From Guyanagaster necrorhizus (lineage: Eukaryota > Basidiomycota > Agaricomycetes > Agaricales > Physalacriaceae), in assembly GCF_019112545.1 (NCBI RefSeq), contig NW_025064887.1, forward strand, positions 1-48,178: a DNA stretch of 48,178 nt, read 5' to 3'. The position numbers and the translations under genes are program-made. Of the stretch, positions 1 through 11,425 are shown piece after piece. Every line of letters starts with the position of its first letter. Within the stretch, counting starts at the first letter, position 1. The notes below the pieces were generated by a model. That model searched no databases. It was not told the origin of the DNA and was given only the letters and a program-made list of their open reading frames with translations.

Positions 1-12
1 AGTCATTCATAG

Positions 13-537
13 TGTTAAGCCCAAATTCCATATGACTAGTGACATGTGATAAACTGACAGAACCTCACACTTTGGGTTATACTGTCAGAGTCCACTTATG
101 TGTGACTAGTGTTGTGTAGTCAAGGCATTTGCAGTTTGCTTGAGATAAGATGGTGAAGATAAAACTTTAGCTCGAAGCTGGGGTATTACAGTGAGAGCTA
201 CACTACTTAAATACTATTCTGTTATTGTGCTATAAATAAATATTCACAAAAGATATTGTCTGTCATAGAGCTGTTACCCCTGCTGTTGCCAGGCTCTCCA
301 CAAAGGCTGTTGTCTGGTGGGCTGTTGTCATTGCTGTTACTGCTGTTTAGTGACAAAAGGAGTATTGTCTCTCCCTTCACAGTGCACAGCCATATGATAA
401 GACAATGACCTACTGGGTTGCTGACCAAGCTTTCCCATGGTCCTAAGTGCTAGCCTAAGTGCTCTGACTAAGCAAAGATAGGGATCATTTCCAAGGAAAA
501 AGAAAAAGAAAATAGGAAAATAGGAAAAATCATAACA
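13..537 (-). repeat. E1 3' LTR (left end)
   Basis: On the minus strand it runs TGTTATGA... to ...GGCTTAACA. The near-identical partner is 8039-8555; the visible differences are mainly transitions. It carries a TATTTAAGTAG box and the AGCTTCGAGCTAA self-primer sequence in minus orientation, at about 170-200. Confidence 0.95.
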
Positions 538-550
538 TTACCCCCTCTTT
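538..550 (-). other. E1 polypurine tract
   Basis: Read on the minus strand, AAAGAGGGGGTAA abuts the 3' LTR. This is the plus-strand primer position in LTR retrotransposons; E2 (ending at 23010) and E4 (ending at 42793) have the matching tract. Confidence 0.85.
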
Positions 551-574
551 AAGACCATCATCCTAATGGTTTAG

Positions 575-3500
575 TTAGAGTAAGTCTTCTCGGCCGGAAG
601 GAGGTGGCCAATCTGCTGGATGCCTCATCATTTCAATGGCAGGCTTCAAACAAGTCAAAGGGGTGGTACATTGCTCTTCAGTGTATATCTCCACTATTTG
701 TGGCTTGTCCATCACAGGGTCATCTTCATTGTTCTCTTTAACATGTCCTCTGCTATCGGCAGGTTGGTTGATGTATATCTGGCTAGATATCATCTCCCTT
801 CCTGTTGTTGCCGCATCTGTTTTTGCAGATATAATATTGAACATGATCCCCTTCACGTCCAATTTATTGATTCTATGTTTATAGTCCCAAATCGCATCTT
901 CTGCATTCATGTGTTTTTCATTGACCCATTGATTCGATTCCAGTCTATAGCCTTTCCAGCTGACTAAGTAGTTAATAGTTGTTTTCATGCCTCCACCTCA
1001 TGCTTTAACCTTTCGGGTTCTGTAGTTTAGCACTTTATTAATTTCGTAGTGTTCTTCATTGTCGATGAGTTCTGGAGGAGGTGGAGGTGGTCATTCTTGG
1101 TTTGGGAAGGCTGGTGCCATGTATGGTGTTAATAATGTTTCATTAAAAACATTATGAATTTTTCAAGTTGCAGAGATCTGCAGCCTGTATGCAGAGTTTC
1201 TGATTTTTCATAGGACTTTGAATGGTCCCGTTCGTTTGTCTGCAAGTTTCTGTTTCAGTCTTGGTAAATGCAGGTTTGTTGTATCCAATCAGACCTTGTC
1301 GTTGGTTGAATATTGATATGCTGCCCATCAGTGTTTGTCATACTGCTTCTTCATTGTCAAGGTGGCTTTTTCAAGGGCTGTCTTGGTTTCCTTGTGGATT
1401 TTTGTCATTGAAGTTGCAAAATCCTTTGATGCTGGAGTTATCATATGGGTCTGTCCTGTCTCTGCCACTGCTGGATTCTGCCCATAGTTCACAAAGAACA
1501 GGGTTTTACTTGTTGCTGAGTGAATTCTGTTATTGTGTTGGAATGCTGCTAATGCTAGCCATTCCATCCAATCATCTTGTTGATAGTTAATGAAAAGTCA
1601 TAGGTACTTTTCAATTTCTTGGTTGGCCTGCTCTATTTGGCCATCTGTTTGTGGGTGGTATGCTATTGAGGCGTTTCATTTGATATTGAGGAGTCAGTAT
1701 AAGTCATTCAAGAATTTGGACACGAATTGTGGTCCCCTGTCTGAAATTACTACTTGAGACATGCCATATTTTGCGTATACCTCATCATGTAGTATTTTTG
1801 CCCATCCTTCTGATGTGAGTTCTGTGGAGCAGATGATCAGAATAATTGCCTTCAAGAAGCAATCGATTATGATGATAATAGCATTATAGCTATCACTTTC
1901 AGATAGTCTGGTTATTATATCCACCGAGATGTGGGTCCATGATGATGAAGAGACTTCATTTGGGTGGAGTGGTGCTGCTCTAGGTTGTGTTGAAGTTTTG
2001 CCTCATTGGCAAACTTTACAAGCCTTGATATATCAGGTGATATCTTAGTCCATCTTAGGCCACCAATATTCTCTCAAGACTAATTCCTTTGTCTTAGCGA
2101 TTCCAGGGTGTCTGGCAGTCACATGATCATAATATGTGATGATGATGTCACTCCACAGTCTCTGATCCCTTGAGATGTAGATCCGTCCATCATAGCAGAT
2201 CAATCCCCCTTCTTTCTTCAGTCTCTGCTCATGATTGAGTGATGGGGTAATTCTTTGATCTCACTTGTGGGGATCCTGGATGGTGTTCTTGATGCATTTG
2301 TGCATCTCTTCTTCTGTGGGCATGATTATTGCCTGAAAGTGTTCTAGATGCAATAATATAATCTCCTTATTGTTGTCTGTTTCCTGGTTATGATCCACCC
2401 TGCGGCTGAGGAAATCAGCCATCTTGTTTGCTGTTCCAGATTTGTGATATAGCGTGTAGTCATATTTGGATAGTTCTGTAACCCATCTGGCTTGCCTGTG
2501 ATTAAGCTTTTGGGGTTGTCAGAAGTATCATAAGTTCTGATGATCAGTCCAAATTTCAAACATCTGACTGGTTCCAATGAGGTAATGCCATCATTTGGCA
2601 AGAGCGAGCATTATAGCAAGGAGTTCTTTGTCATAGATTTCATAGTTGCACTCTGTTATAGTGAGCACTTTTGACATAAAGGTGACTGGTCACTATTTGT
2701 TATCTTGTTTCTGTGAGAGCATGGCTCTGATCATGCCTTTGCTAGAGTCGGATTCCACTCGAAACTTTCTGTCTTGGCTTGGTATGGCCAAAATGACATC
2801 TTCGGCTAATCGGCATTTAAGTTCGTCAAATGCTGCCTGTTGGGAAATTTCCCAAGTCCATAGGGAATTTCTGATTAGTTGCGTCATTGGTCACACTATC
2901 TTGCTGTAATCCTGGATGAACCACTGGTTAGAAGTTGGTGAACCCAAAGAATGATTGTAGTTTCTTTTTCTTTGTTGGTTCTGGCCATTCGGTTACTCCT
3001 GTGACCTTGATAGGGTCCATTCTGATGCTTCCTTCACTGATAATGACTCTGAGGTATTCTGTTTCTAACACCTCGAATTCGCACTTCTCAGCCTTGAGGA
3101 AGAGTCGGTGCTTTCTCATCAGGAATAGTACTTGTCATACTATCCTTTGGTGTTCCTCCTTGGTTTTGGACATGATGAGAATATCGTCCAAGTAAATTGT
3201 CACCTTTCCTGTGGCAATGAGATCCTTGAAGATATTGTTCATCATCCACTGAAATGTAGCTGGGGAATTGGTAAGTCTAAAAAACATAACTGTCAGTTCG
3301 AACAAACTACAGTTAGTTCAAAAAGTGGCTTTCCATTCATCACCTTCTTTGATGCGCACGTTGTTGTATCCCCACCGAACATCTAGTTTGGTGTAATACC
3401 TTGCACCCTGGAGTTTGTCCATTAGTTTCACGATCAATGAAAGTGGATAGTGGTTCTTGATTGTCATTTCATTGAGCTTTCGATAATCTTGTACTGGTCA

Positions 3501-4860
3501 GAGTTTCCCATCTTTCTTTTTGATAGAAAAGAAGAGGGATACCATCAGCGACTTTGATGGTCAGATCCTTTCACTAGATAAGTTCTCTTCAAGAAACTTA
3601 TCTAGCTCTTGTTATTTGTTATTGCTTAGTGGATAACACTTGCAATCCAGGTTGGCATTAGCATTAGGGGTTAATTTGATGGCATGGTTCCAGGGTTTCA
3701 CATTAGATAATTCATCAAAACTTTTTTTTTTGAATAAGTCCCAATAGTCATGTGCCTATTTGGATACCATTTCTTCAAATGTCCTTTCCTCTTTTCTGGC
3801 ATTAGCTTTTGCCACTAGGTCATTAGCATGATGTACTGCCTGCATGTTAATGGCCCTTTGTAGATCGATGGCGAGAATGGTTTCGCCATCTTCCATTTCT
3901 TCATCCCATCAGTCCTCAGGATCTTCATCTGATAATTTGAATGGAATCTTCCGGCACTGACATTGGGTGAAAATGATTCATCCGGTCTTCCAATTGATAA
4001 GTGGATTGTGCCTGATCAGCCAATCATGACCAAGGAATACTTCTTTTGTTCCTAGGTTGGTTACTGCTAGATCAATTTGTTCTGAATGATCACCGATGGT
4101 GAGCCTAAGCTCTACATATTCAGTAATCAGTCAGGCTTGGTTCTTTGTCCCATCTGCATTGTAGACTGGGATGAGTGCTGCTGTTGCTCAAGTGGACAAT
4201 TGATGCTTGTTGACAAAAGCTTGGTTAATGCTACTTCCCATGCAGCTGCTGTCAATCAAGGCAGTGACTGCATGGGTTGATCGAGATGTCAATATCTCAA
4301 TCTGTGCTTTGGCTAGTAAATCCTTTCCCATGGACTTGGCTCATCAGATGAATTTTCATGGTCTGTGCAATTCATCGAGCTATTCTAGAGCATGGCATCA
4401 TTCTGCAACTCACATTCCAGTGATCATATCGTTGACTACTTCCTCAGCTCAGGACTTGTGCATCCAGTTCTTGAGCACAGCTTTTGCTGCTTCTTTGTCC
4501 TTCATGTCTTTGATGGCACGCCAAGTCTATTCAGTGTCAAATAGCTTTAGCCAAGTAATAGGGCTCTCTGCCCCTATTTGGTCTAAGAGTGATTGAGTCT
4601 GTTTTATATTTTTAGTTTGATAAACTTTTGATGATGACACACCTTTAGAGCTCTCTGCCCCTCTTTGGCCCTTCGTCAGTGCTTGAGTTGTAGAAGTTGG
4701 TTCCTTAGGCAATTCTGAATTTTGAGTAATAGAGTCAGGTATATTCGAATGCATGCATAATTTAGACATAGGGGTGGAAACTATAGAAGAGGAAATGTCA
4801 GTCTGTCCTCTATTACTCTTATCCTTGGCCAAAGTAGTCAAATCGGCTACTGCTCAGCCC
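575..4860 (-). pseudogene. pol: E1 Pol remnant (PR-RT-RH-IN-chromodomain)
   Basis: Read from right to left, the minus strand gives a spacer with WLKLFDTE (about 4530-4840), a protease with D-S-S in place of DSG (about 4220-4260), reverse transcriptase (about 3700-2940, with [14 protein letters not shown]), RNase H (about 2900-2350), the integrase zinc finger and catalytic core (about 2230-1330, with SDRGPQF near 1740), and a chromodomain (about 1000-800). A tail of about 90 residues follows the chromodomain to about 575; E4 shares it and E2 lacks it. Stops fall mainly where E2 has CGA or TGG. The frame changes between about 3119 and 2887, so at least one indel is present. The Pol start is -1 relative to Gag, as in the other copies. 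It is nonfunctional. Confidence 0.9.
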
Positions 4861-7800
4861 CATCTTTTACCTCCTCAGGTTTGTCATCATCTCCAAGATC
4901 CTGTTCTTCCTTTGTTAGTTTGGCAATCTGTGCTTTAATATCCTCTCACATGCATTTGTTCTTCTTCTCTGGGCAATTCCATGCTATGTGGCCCAGTTGG
5001 CCACAATTAAAGCATTTCTCCTCCTTCTTGAAGCGATCCACATCGATCTGCTTGTCCATTCTGGTACTTGGACCCTTACCAGTTTGCTTCTCATCATTCT
5101 GGAAAGTTGAGGCTGAGCCGCTGGGCCTGGCGGACATGGTCACATAAGAGGTTGAGGACTTCAAGCTCTGTCTTTGGTATCTGTGCTGGTCCCACAGGTT
5201 TGCTGCTTCCATCTTCTGTTGCTGTCATTCCTGCCACATTAGGATGATTTGTGCCTTTCAATCATCATAGCCAACTGGAACACTATGGCTGAGATCCAAA
5301 ATGGTCTTTAGGTAATGAGGTGGCAGTCCCCGCTTCATATACTCGACTATTCATCCTAAGTCAGCTACATCCTCCTGGACTCTGGTGAGTTTTCCGAGTC
5401 ATTCCAATTTGTCGAAGTAGTCCAGCACCATCTTGTCACCCATCTTGTATTCTTTCATCTTTGACCTGTGGACTTCTTGTACTGCAGGGTCCATGAACTT
5501 GTCATAGATCATCTGCTTTAGTGCTGGCCAGGAGGGATACTGGTGGTATTGTTGGATAGTCGACCAGAAGGTAGGGGCCAGCAGTACTCACCATACTTTT
5601 GCCTTGTCTTCGAAGTAGGTGATGACGTACTTTACCTTATACATGTCATAGAGGAAGTATAAGGCAAAAACCTGGAAATATTAGTCACAGTCCATAAGGA
5701 AACGGTCAATGTCATCTGAAGCCTCTTTAAAAGAAAGGGGTTCCCATCCAAGCATTGGCCTAATGTTTAGTATATGCATCTTCAGATCGAGAGGCGACAT
5801 CGGATTTAGGGGTTCCCCCCCAGGGAGACCAGCCCAGTCCATCAGGAGTCCTGGAAAGGAATGCAAGGACCTATCATCAGCAACAGGACTTCTTGGTGTT
5901 GGTGGTCCTTCTCATCGTATGATCCACCCATCTTTGATGGTCCACCTCTGTGCTGTTGCTTCAGGATCATCCTTCTTCTCATCGGTAGGAATCGGTCTGC
6001 TCCCTTTGGCTTTGTCAGGCAGTGGCTGTCCTCCCAATAGTTGGCTTCCTGTGCTGGTCTAGGGGTTTGGATGATAGGTTCTTGGCTGTCCATGGGATCA
6101 GGCTAGCCGAGATATCATACTGTGGACAGATGTGGTGAGTGAATACCTTGATGTCACTGTCCGAATTGAGGATGCCATGTATGCTGACTTGGGTGGCATC
6201 ATGCTTGAGGTCCATGGCATTGGTGCCTCCCATTTGCCAAACCTTGGTCGATATGGTGGCATCGCCATCATCTGGTAATGTAAAAAGTGCTGATTGAAAT
6301 TAAAAATAGCATGTTCAGTCATGGCATACTGTAAGATCTCTTCCTGCTCAATGTGATCAGCAGCAGTATACCTTCATCCTAGGGATGATCATAGCCAGTG
6401 ATCATCCCTCCATAATTTAGCTATCTGTTCTTGGTATAACCAAATGAATTCCTCTTTTTATGCCTCTTGTTCTCATCATTTCTTTTCCTGTCCTTGATGC
6501 ATAGTCATGCTGACGATGCTTCCCCATTCAAGGATGGAATCCACCGTCCAGCTGCTTTGGTCCTTCTCCTCAGTTTTGTTGTCCCCTTTAGCCTCCTTAT
6601 CGGTGGTCCCCTCGAGGAGAGAACTGCCTTGCTGGCCAAAGGTTTCTGGGGTGAGTGGATCAGAGCTGAGTGCTTGACTCAGCATTATTGAGTCTGGGTC
6701 GAGAAGTAAGCTCCCGGTCAGGCTGCTCTTCTTCTCCTTCTGCTGGTGGCACCACTGCTCTGCAATACCAGTGGAAGTTTCTATAGAACTGGGGACAGAG
6801 GAAGAGGGCGGTGATTGGCCCATTAAGGACCCTTTTGAGGTTCCTGGTGGGGTTAATATAGTCATTATCACCCCTGATTGTTCTCAGGTCTGATGGTATC
6901 CTATCTTCCTGGATGGGGATATTATCAGTCTTAGCAATGGTGTCTATCCCATATGATAACGGGTGGTTTTCGTCGAGGAGTGTTGGCTCCCTGCAGTGGT
7001 AGTCATCGGTATAGATGGCTCTGGCAGTTGTCTCAGTCTAAGAGTCAGGCTCACTGGCAGGAGTGGCTGGTTCTCAGAACAGAGAGTTGGCAGTGCTGAT
7101 TATAGTGGCTCTAGTTGGGATTCTGTTTCAGACCTGGAGATACTGCCTGTGGAAAGCATGCTGGGGGCTGGCCTGGTGGCCAATCCATATCTGTCTTTTG
7201 AGAAACTCAGCAAGAGATCAGGAGGTTGGTTGTATTGGGTTTGGTACCACTGGATCACGTCCTAATAGGTGTGAAGCTCTTCCTCATTCTTGTTCCAGTC
7301 TACTGGCTGCTCTTGATGCTGCTTGCCAGTATCGGACCTCATCCCTGTTGGTGTCATCAAAGAAGAGGTCGGGACTACTAACCCTTGTTCCTCTTCCACT
7401 GCTCTTTGTTGATAAGGCATGTTAGGATTGATGCCTGTCAGTACTTCTGGTGCTTAAAGCCATCCAAACAGCATCCAAAGAGTCTCTAGCCCAGCGCCCA
7501 ATTCCAGACTGGGCGACGGTGGTTCTTGACACAGGGATGCTGCACTTGGGAGAGGAGATGGGGGTGTCAGGTCAGGATCATTGAAACCCTGTAGCCCAAG
7601 GGTTTCCAGGGTCTCAGATGACTGCTGACAGAGGTGTTGGAGGGTATTCGTGTTGCCGCTGCTGCTCCTCTTCTTCTCTAGAACGTTCTTCAGTCGGATC
7701 CTCAGGCCCGTCTTCTGGTTCTGTTTCTTTGGGGTGTCGGAAGGAGTTTCAGATAGAAGCAGAGATGTCATAGAGGAGGAGGTCTGGTGTGACATTTCAG

Positions 7801-7870
7801 AGGATTCTATAGATACGCTGGAACTCTTGGTAGTGTCGAATGGCTCAGGTGGTAATAGATTGGCATCCAC
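4847..7870 (-). pseudogene. gag: E1 ORF-B/Gag remnant with CCHC knuckle
   Basis: The minus-strand frame begins MDANLL at 7870 and ends with TAG at 4847-4849. Its first part is Ser/Thr/Pro-rich (7870-7454). A decayed middle carries the EEILQYAM module (about 6300-6350). The capsid core (about 5866-5300) has FKEASDDIDRFLMDCD, and the zinc knuckle CFNCGQLGHIAWNC lies at about 4985-5030. The same layout recurs in E2 and E5. Several stops interrupt it, many at sites of Arg or Trp codons in other copies. The family role is the structural capsid and nucleocapsid protein; here it is a relic. Confidence 0.88.
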
Positions 7871-7982
7871 AGCACAGCTGTATGATCACCAATAAACCGA
7901 TTAATGTTCTAATGATAGAAGCCAAGAGTTCGAAGAACTCGTGAGTGAAGTTCAGATCAGATGGATTTAGAGCAGAGGGCAC
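7700..7982 (-). pseudogene. E1 ORF-A remnant, membrane-helix protein upstream of Gag
   Basis: Minus-strand reading from 7982 gives a start codon changed to GTG, then NPSDLNFTHEFFELLASII and a hydrophobic run ending VIIQLC, then QSITT and a WxIRxYQ-like segment with stops. E2, E3 and E5 carry the same segment. Its frame is one base behind ORF-B, so the two overlap. The exact end cannot be set because of stops. I recognise no named family; the single helix suggests membrane association, but that is inference. Confidence 0.7.
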
Positions 7983-8024
7983 TCAGTTTCTCAGCATGGT
8001 TGGGCCTGAGAAAGAGAAGCAAGA

Positions 8025-8037
8025 AGCATTGAGCTAA
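8025..8037 (-). other. E1 primer-binding site (decayed)
   Basis: Minus strand TTAGCTCAATGCT, directly inside the 5' LTR. It differs at two positions from the intact E2 form TTAGCTCGAAGCT. Confidence 0.7.
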
Positions 8038-8038
8038 T

Positions 8039-8555
8039 TGTTAAGCCCAAATTCCACATGACTAGTGACATGTGATAAACTGACAGAACCTCACACTTTG
8101 GGTTATACTGTCAGAGTCCACTTTATGTGTGACTAGTGTTGTATAGTCAAGGCATTTGCAGTTTGCTCGAGATAAGATGGTGAAGATAAAACTTTAGCTT
8201 GAAGCTGGGGTATTACAGTGAGAGCTACACTACTTAAATACTGTTCTGTTATTGTGCTATAAATAAATATTCACAAAAGATATTGTCTGTTGTAGAGCTA
8301 TTACCCCTGCTGTTGCCAGGCTCTCCACAAAGGCTGTTGTCTGGTGGGCTGTTGTTGTTGCTGTTACTGCTGTTTAGTGATAAAAGGAGTATTGTCTCTC
8401 CCTTCACAGTGCACAGCTATATGATAAGACAATGACTGACTGGGTTGCTGACCAAGCTTTTCCATGGTCCTAAGTGCTAGCCTAAATGCCCTGACTAAGC
8501 AAAGATAGGGATCATTTCCAAGAAAAAAGAAAAGAAAATAGGAAAAATTGTAACA
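8039..8555 (-). repeat. E1 5' LTR (right end)
   Basis: Partner of 13-537, with the same TGTTA...TAACA ends in reverse orientation. It would hold the element promoter, with the TATTTAAGTAG box followed by the self-primer sequence. Confidence 0.95.
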
Positions 8556-8643
8556 GTTTATCTGCCTCACAATATATGCCACTTCTTATCTGACATGCAT
8601 CAATTTACCCATCTAATGGTTATGTGTCATACCTCAGTATAGT

Positions 8644-9088
8644 TGTTAGACTCAAGTGTCATATGAGCAGAAACATGTGATAAACAGAAGCTACCTTGCA
8701 TTTCAGGTAGTTATCTGAGTTTATTGATGCACTTTTGGATCAATGTGTCATAAGGCCAAGATATTAGGCTTGAGGGTAGAATGATATGTATAAACTTTAG
8801 CTCAAAGCTGAGAATTACCAGCAAGAGCAAGCTCCTTAAATACTAAACAGGATAATACTACCTACTTATTGTATCTCTCTCTGTCTCTATGCTCATTGTC
8901 TTGAAACATTATTACTGTACATAAAAGGCTGGTTGTGTGTTGTTGAGCAACACTATTGTGAAGAACAATGACAGACTTGGCTAGTTGTGATGACTAAGCC
9001 TGGTCCCATGGTTCTAAGCACTTGGTCTGGTGCCCTGACTAAGCATAGATAGGGGTTAAATAAAGAAAGAGAGAAGAAAATCATAATA
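8644..9088 (-). repeat. Solo LTR related to the E2 LTR family
   Basis: Minus-strand reading runs TATTATGATTTTC... to ...GAGTCTAACA. It contains the CCCCTATCTATGCTTAGTCA block also found in E2, a TATTTAAGGAG box and CAGCTTTGAGCTAAAG. No internal domain follows on either side. The flanks ATAGT (8639-8643) and ATAAT (9089-9093) differ by one transition and are probably a decayed five-base target duplication. The terminal TG has become TA. Confidence 0.85.
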
Positions 9089-9399
9089 ATAATATAGAAT
9101 TCCTCACTGTATTATGTGCTAAGGCACTATAAGTATGCATGCAAGTCTCTAAATGCTATGTGTGCTATTCACCTTTTAGTAGTATTTCTCTATTTATTAC
9201 TTTGTTATCATTATTCTATTTCTTTGTTTAATATTTAGTTATTTAGATACCTTTCTTTAAATCTCAGATCTCTATTCTAAAGCATATCCCATCAGTATAT
9301 TAATAGCTATGTATTCTTGATCAATGTGATCAGAATTGCTAATCATATTTTGATTGCTCTCTTTTTATTTTTAGCATGTCTTCTCATAACAATATTAGC
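9089..9399. other. AT-rich stretch without a recognisable gene
   Basis: Between the solo LTR and the readable copia remnant. It may be decayed copia integrase, but I could not read any motif in it. Confidence 0.5.
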
Positions 9400-11100
9400 A
9401 TGTTTAGAGCCAAGTGCTGGAATCTCACATGCAGTCTAACCTCTCTGGTATTAGTTTATCACTAGGCCATACACTCTACCTATTGTTACAGCAGTTTAGC
9501 ATTATAATGGCTAGGTTTCTTTATGCTTTAGCCCTATTTTTGGTTATATACTTGATGGACTGGAATATAGTCCATGTATTCTCAGATTTTGCAATTTTGC
9601 ACATCTGAACATGGGGAAGGTGTGTCACCATAGCTTGCTGTATATTTGGAGTTGAGATTATATATAAGCCATCAGCTTTAGAGATTTTTGTGATGATCTT
9701 AGCATCTGGCCATAGTGTGCAGATGTATATGGTGTAGTCAGAGGATTCAATATGGATAGAAAATCTAGCACAACTGACTTGTGAGAGTGATATGAGGGTG
9801 TAGGCTATTTTCAATGCATGATATGCATTTCAAAAACTCATGATAGTGGGTTTTTGTCTCTTTCTTATAGAAAGTGGTAGTCAAAGATTCTCTTTTTCTA
9901 TCACATAGAAAACTTGGTGATTTGCAGCTTTGATGGGCTTCAGTTCAATTTTAATATAGCTTTTGAACCTCTGATGTTCAGGTGAGTATGTTTTTGATAC
10001 TCTACAATCTGCTAATGCTATGATATTTTCTTTTTTTGCTGCATGAGCATTACTCTCAGCTTTATAGTCAGATGTGCATATCAGTGTCACATTCTTGTGA
10101 TCATTGTCATCAGCTATGACAGTGATAACATATTCATCATCACTTTCATTAATAGCTGCAGATGCTGACTCCTTTGCCTTTTTCTTTCTCTTAATCTTAT
10201 TCTTTTTTAAAGCTAGATCTTATCCTGCCTTTTCACCACCTTCACACCAACAATCTGCAATGAAATGGCCAGTTTTACTATATGCTGGATTTGTGCATTT
10301 GAGATGAGATCAATCAGGTCTTTTCTTTAACTTCTCTCTAGAGCTCTAGCTCTTTCCTTTGCTCTGTTGTTAAGCAGACATTATTATATTTTTGGCAGTA
10401 GCCTTCAATACAATCTCCTCATCCTATTCTTTATGCAGAGCTGCAACTAGCATGTCTGATGTCAGAGTCTTTCCAGTAAACTTGCTGGCAGCAGAGAGAG
10501 TGTGACAGATATGATTATAGAAAGATGGAAGTGATTTTTGGATCATTAAAGTGTACTGATTATCTTCAATCTTCAAATCCATTCTTTCAATTTGTTCATA
10601 GAGGATTTTCATTTCAGCAAGATGTTTATGCATATTGCCTTCATCAGAGCATGCCATATTTTTAAGCTGAGTAAGAAGGTGCTCTTGCATGAGATCACTC
10701 TTACCAGTTATGACAGCAATGAGCTTCTTCCAGATGAGAGCAGCTGTTGCCTCACCTTGATTTTATTGAAGGTAGAGTTGGAAATGGCTTCATAAATGAT
10801 ATTATGCATCTTTGCCTCTTTCTGCTCATATTCTTCTAGTTTATCCTCTAGCTTATCTAGATTATCATCTAAGAGTAGATGTGAAAATGCAGTATCAGAG
10901 GACTGGTAGAAGTTTTCCTTGTGCTCAACAGAGTGTAGAGGTATACAAGCTGTTTTTCAGAGATGCCAGCCAAGGCCCTTGTTCAGAAACTTGGTGGTGA
11001 GCTTCTCTAAAAATGCTACTCAGTTTGATCTATCATCTGCAAGTTTTGTCATGCTAACTAGCTTTATTTCAGTTGTAAACATGCTGATAGTAGGGCTCAT
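9400..11100 (-). pseudogene. Ty1/copia Gag and protease/pre-integrase remnant
   Basis: Minus strand. From 11100 the reading is MSPTISMFTTEIKLVSMTKL, then a Gag-like region with YEQIERMDLKIEDNQYTLMI and KSLPSFYNHICHTL (10690-10424), the typical copia Gag pattern (UBN2/Retrotran_gag_2 type). A zinc-knuckle-like segment CTNPAYSKTGHFIADCW lies at about 10240-10300, with the second Cys apparently changed to Tyr. Then come IIALADCR (about 10030) and a gag-pre-integrase-like stretch SLSQVSCARFSIHIES...ADGLYII (about 9790-9660). There is a one-base frameshift near 10755 and stops near 11015 and 10945. Nothing convincing is left of integrase or reverse transcriptase, so the element is truncated on its 3' side. 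Confidence 0.75.
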
Positions 11101-11103
11101 AAC
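11093..11103 (-). other. Copia primer site, half-tRNA-iMet type
   Basis: The minus strand reads GTTATGAGCCC, complementary to GGGCUCAUAAC, the anticodon arm expected of an initiator tRNA-Met. Copia-type elements use a 5' half of that tRNA as primer. It sits just inside the putative LTR and overlaps the first Gag codons. Confidence 0.55.
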
Positions 11104-11104
11104 T

Positions 11105-11425
11105 TGTTGGAGTTAATAAGATAGGAGTGTAGACATGATGAATGAGAAAAAAAGATTTGAAAAAGAATGGATGCTAGAACAAAATATCATAATATTAATC
11201 TCAGCATTATGGTTGAAAGCTGTGTTATTTATCTAGAATAAAACATCATAATATTACTATATAGATGATAAATAAATGCAGTCAAAGATAGATATAGAAG
11301 GTATTCATATCTCAGCATTGTAGTTGAAAGCTGAGATGTGCAGAACAATGTGATATGCTAAAAAAGAAAGGAATATCAAATAGGTAAATGAACATGTTTG
11401 TATTATACTATTCCTATGTCTAACA
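11105..11425 (-). repeat. Putative copia 5' LTR
   Basis: About 321 bases bounded by TGTTGGAG and TCTAACA on the plus strand, directly outside the primer site. It contains two related internal blocks, each with CATAATATTA and TCAGCATT-TGGTTGAAAGCTG-like sequence. No second copy was found in the window, so the left boundary at 11425 rests only on the terminal pattern. Confidence 0.5.

Larger units (their letters stand above)
13..8555 (-). mobile_element. E1: full-length decayed Ty3/gypsy chromovirus, minus strand
   Basis: Two similar LTRs (13-537 and 8039-8555) flank about 7.5 kb of minus-strand internal sequence reading ORF-A, ORF-B/Gag, Pol and chromodomain in that order. A primer site lies against the right LTR and a purine tract against the left LTR, as expected for reverse orientation. 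Every reading frame is broken by stops and small indels, so the copy is dead. The five bases outside the two ends (CATAG at 8-12, GTTTA at 8556-8560) do not match, so no target duplication is visible; this hints at exchange between elements or loss of an original end. The LTR belongs to the same family as E4/E5 and the solo LTR at 29705. Confidence 0.93.

Noticed and set aside
620..967. Plus-strand open frames across E1, for example 620-967 and 5709-6062
   Set aside because: They are antisense to readable Pol and Gag on the minus strand and have no motifs of their own.
2344..2601. Minus-strand open frame at 2344-2601 as a separate protein
   Set aside because: It is an out-of-frame read of the E1 RNase H region; the true frame, with stops, gives recognisable RNase H residues.
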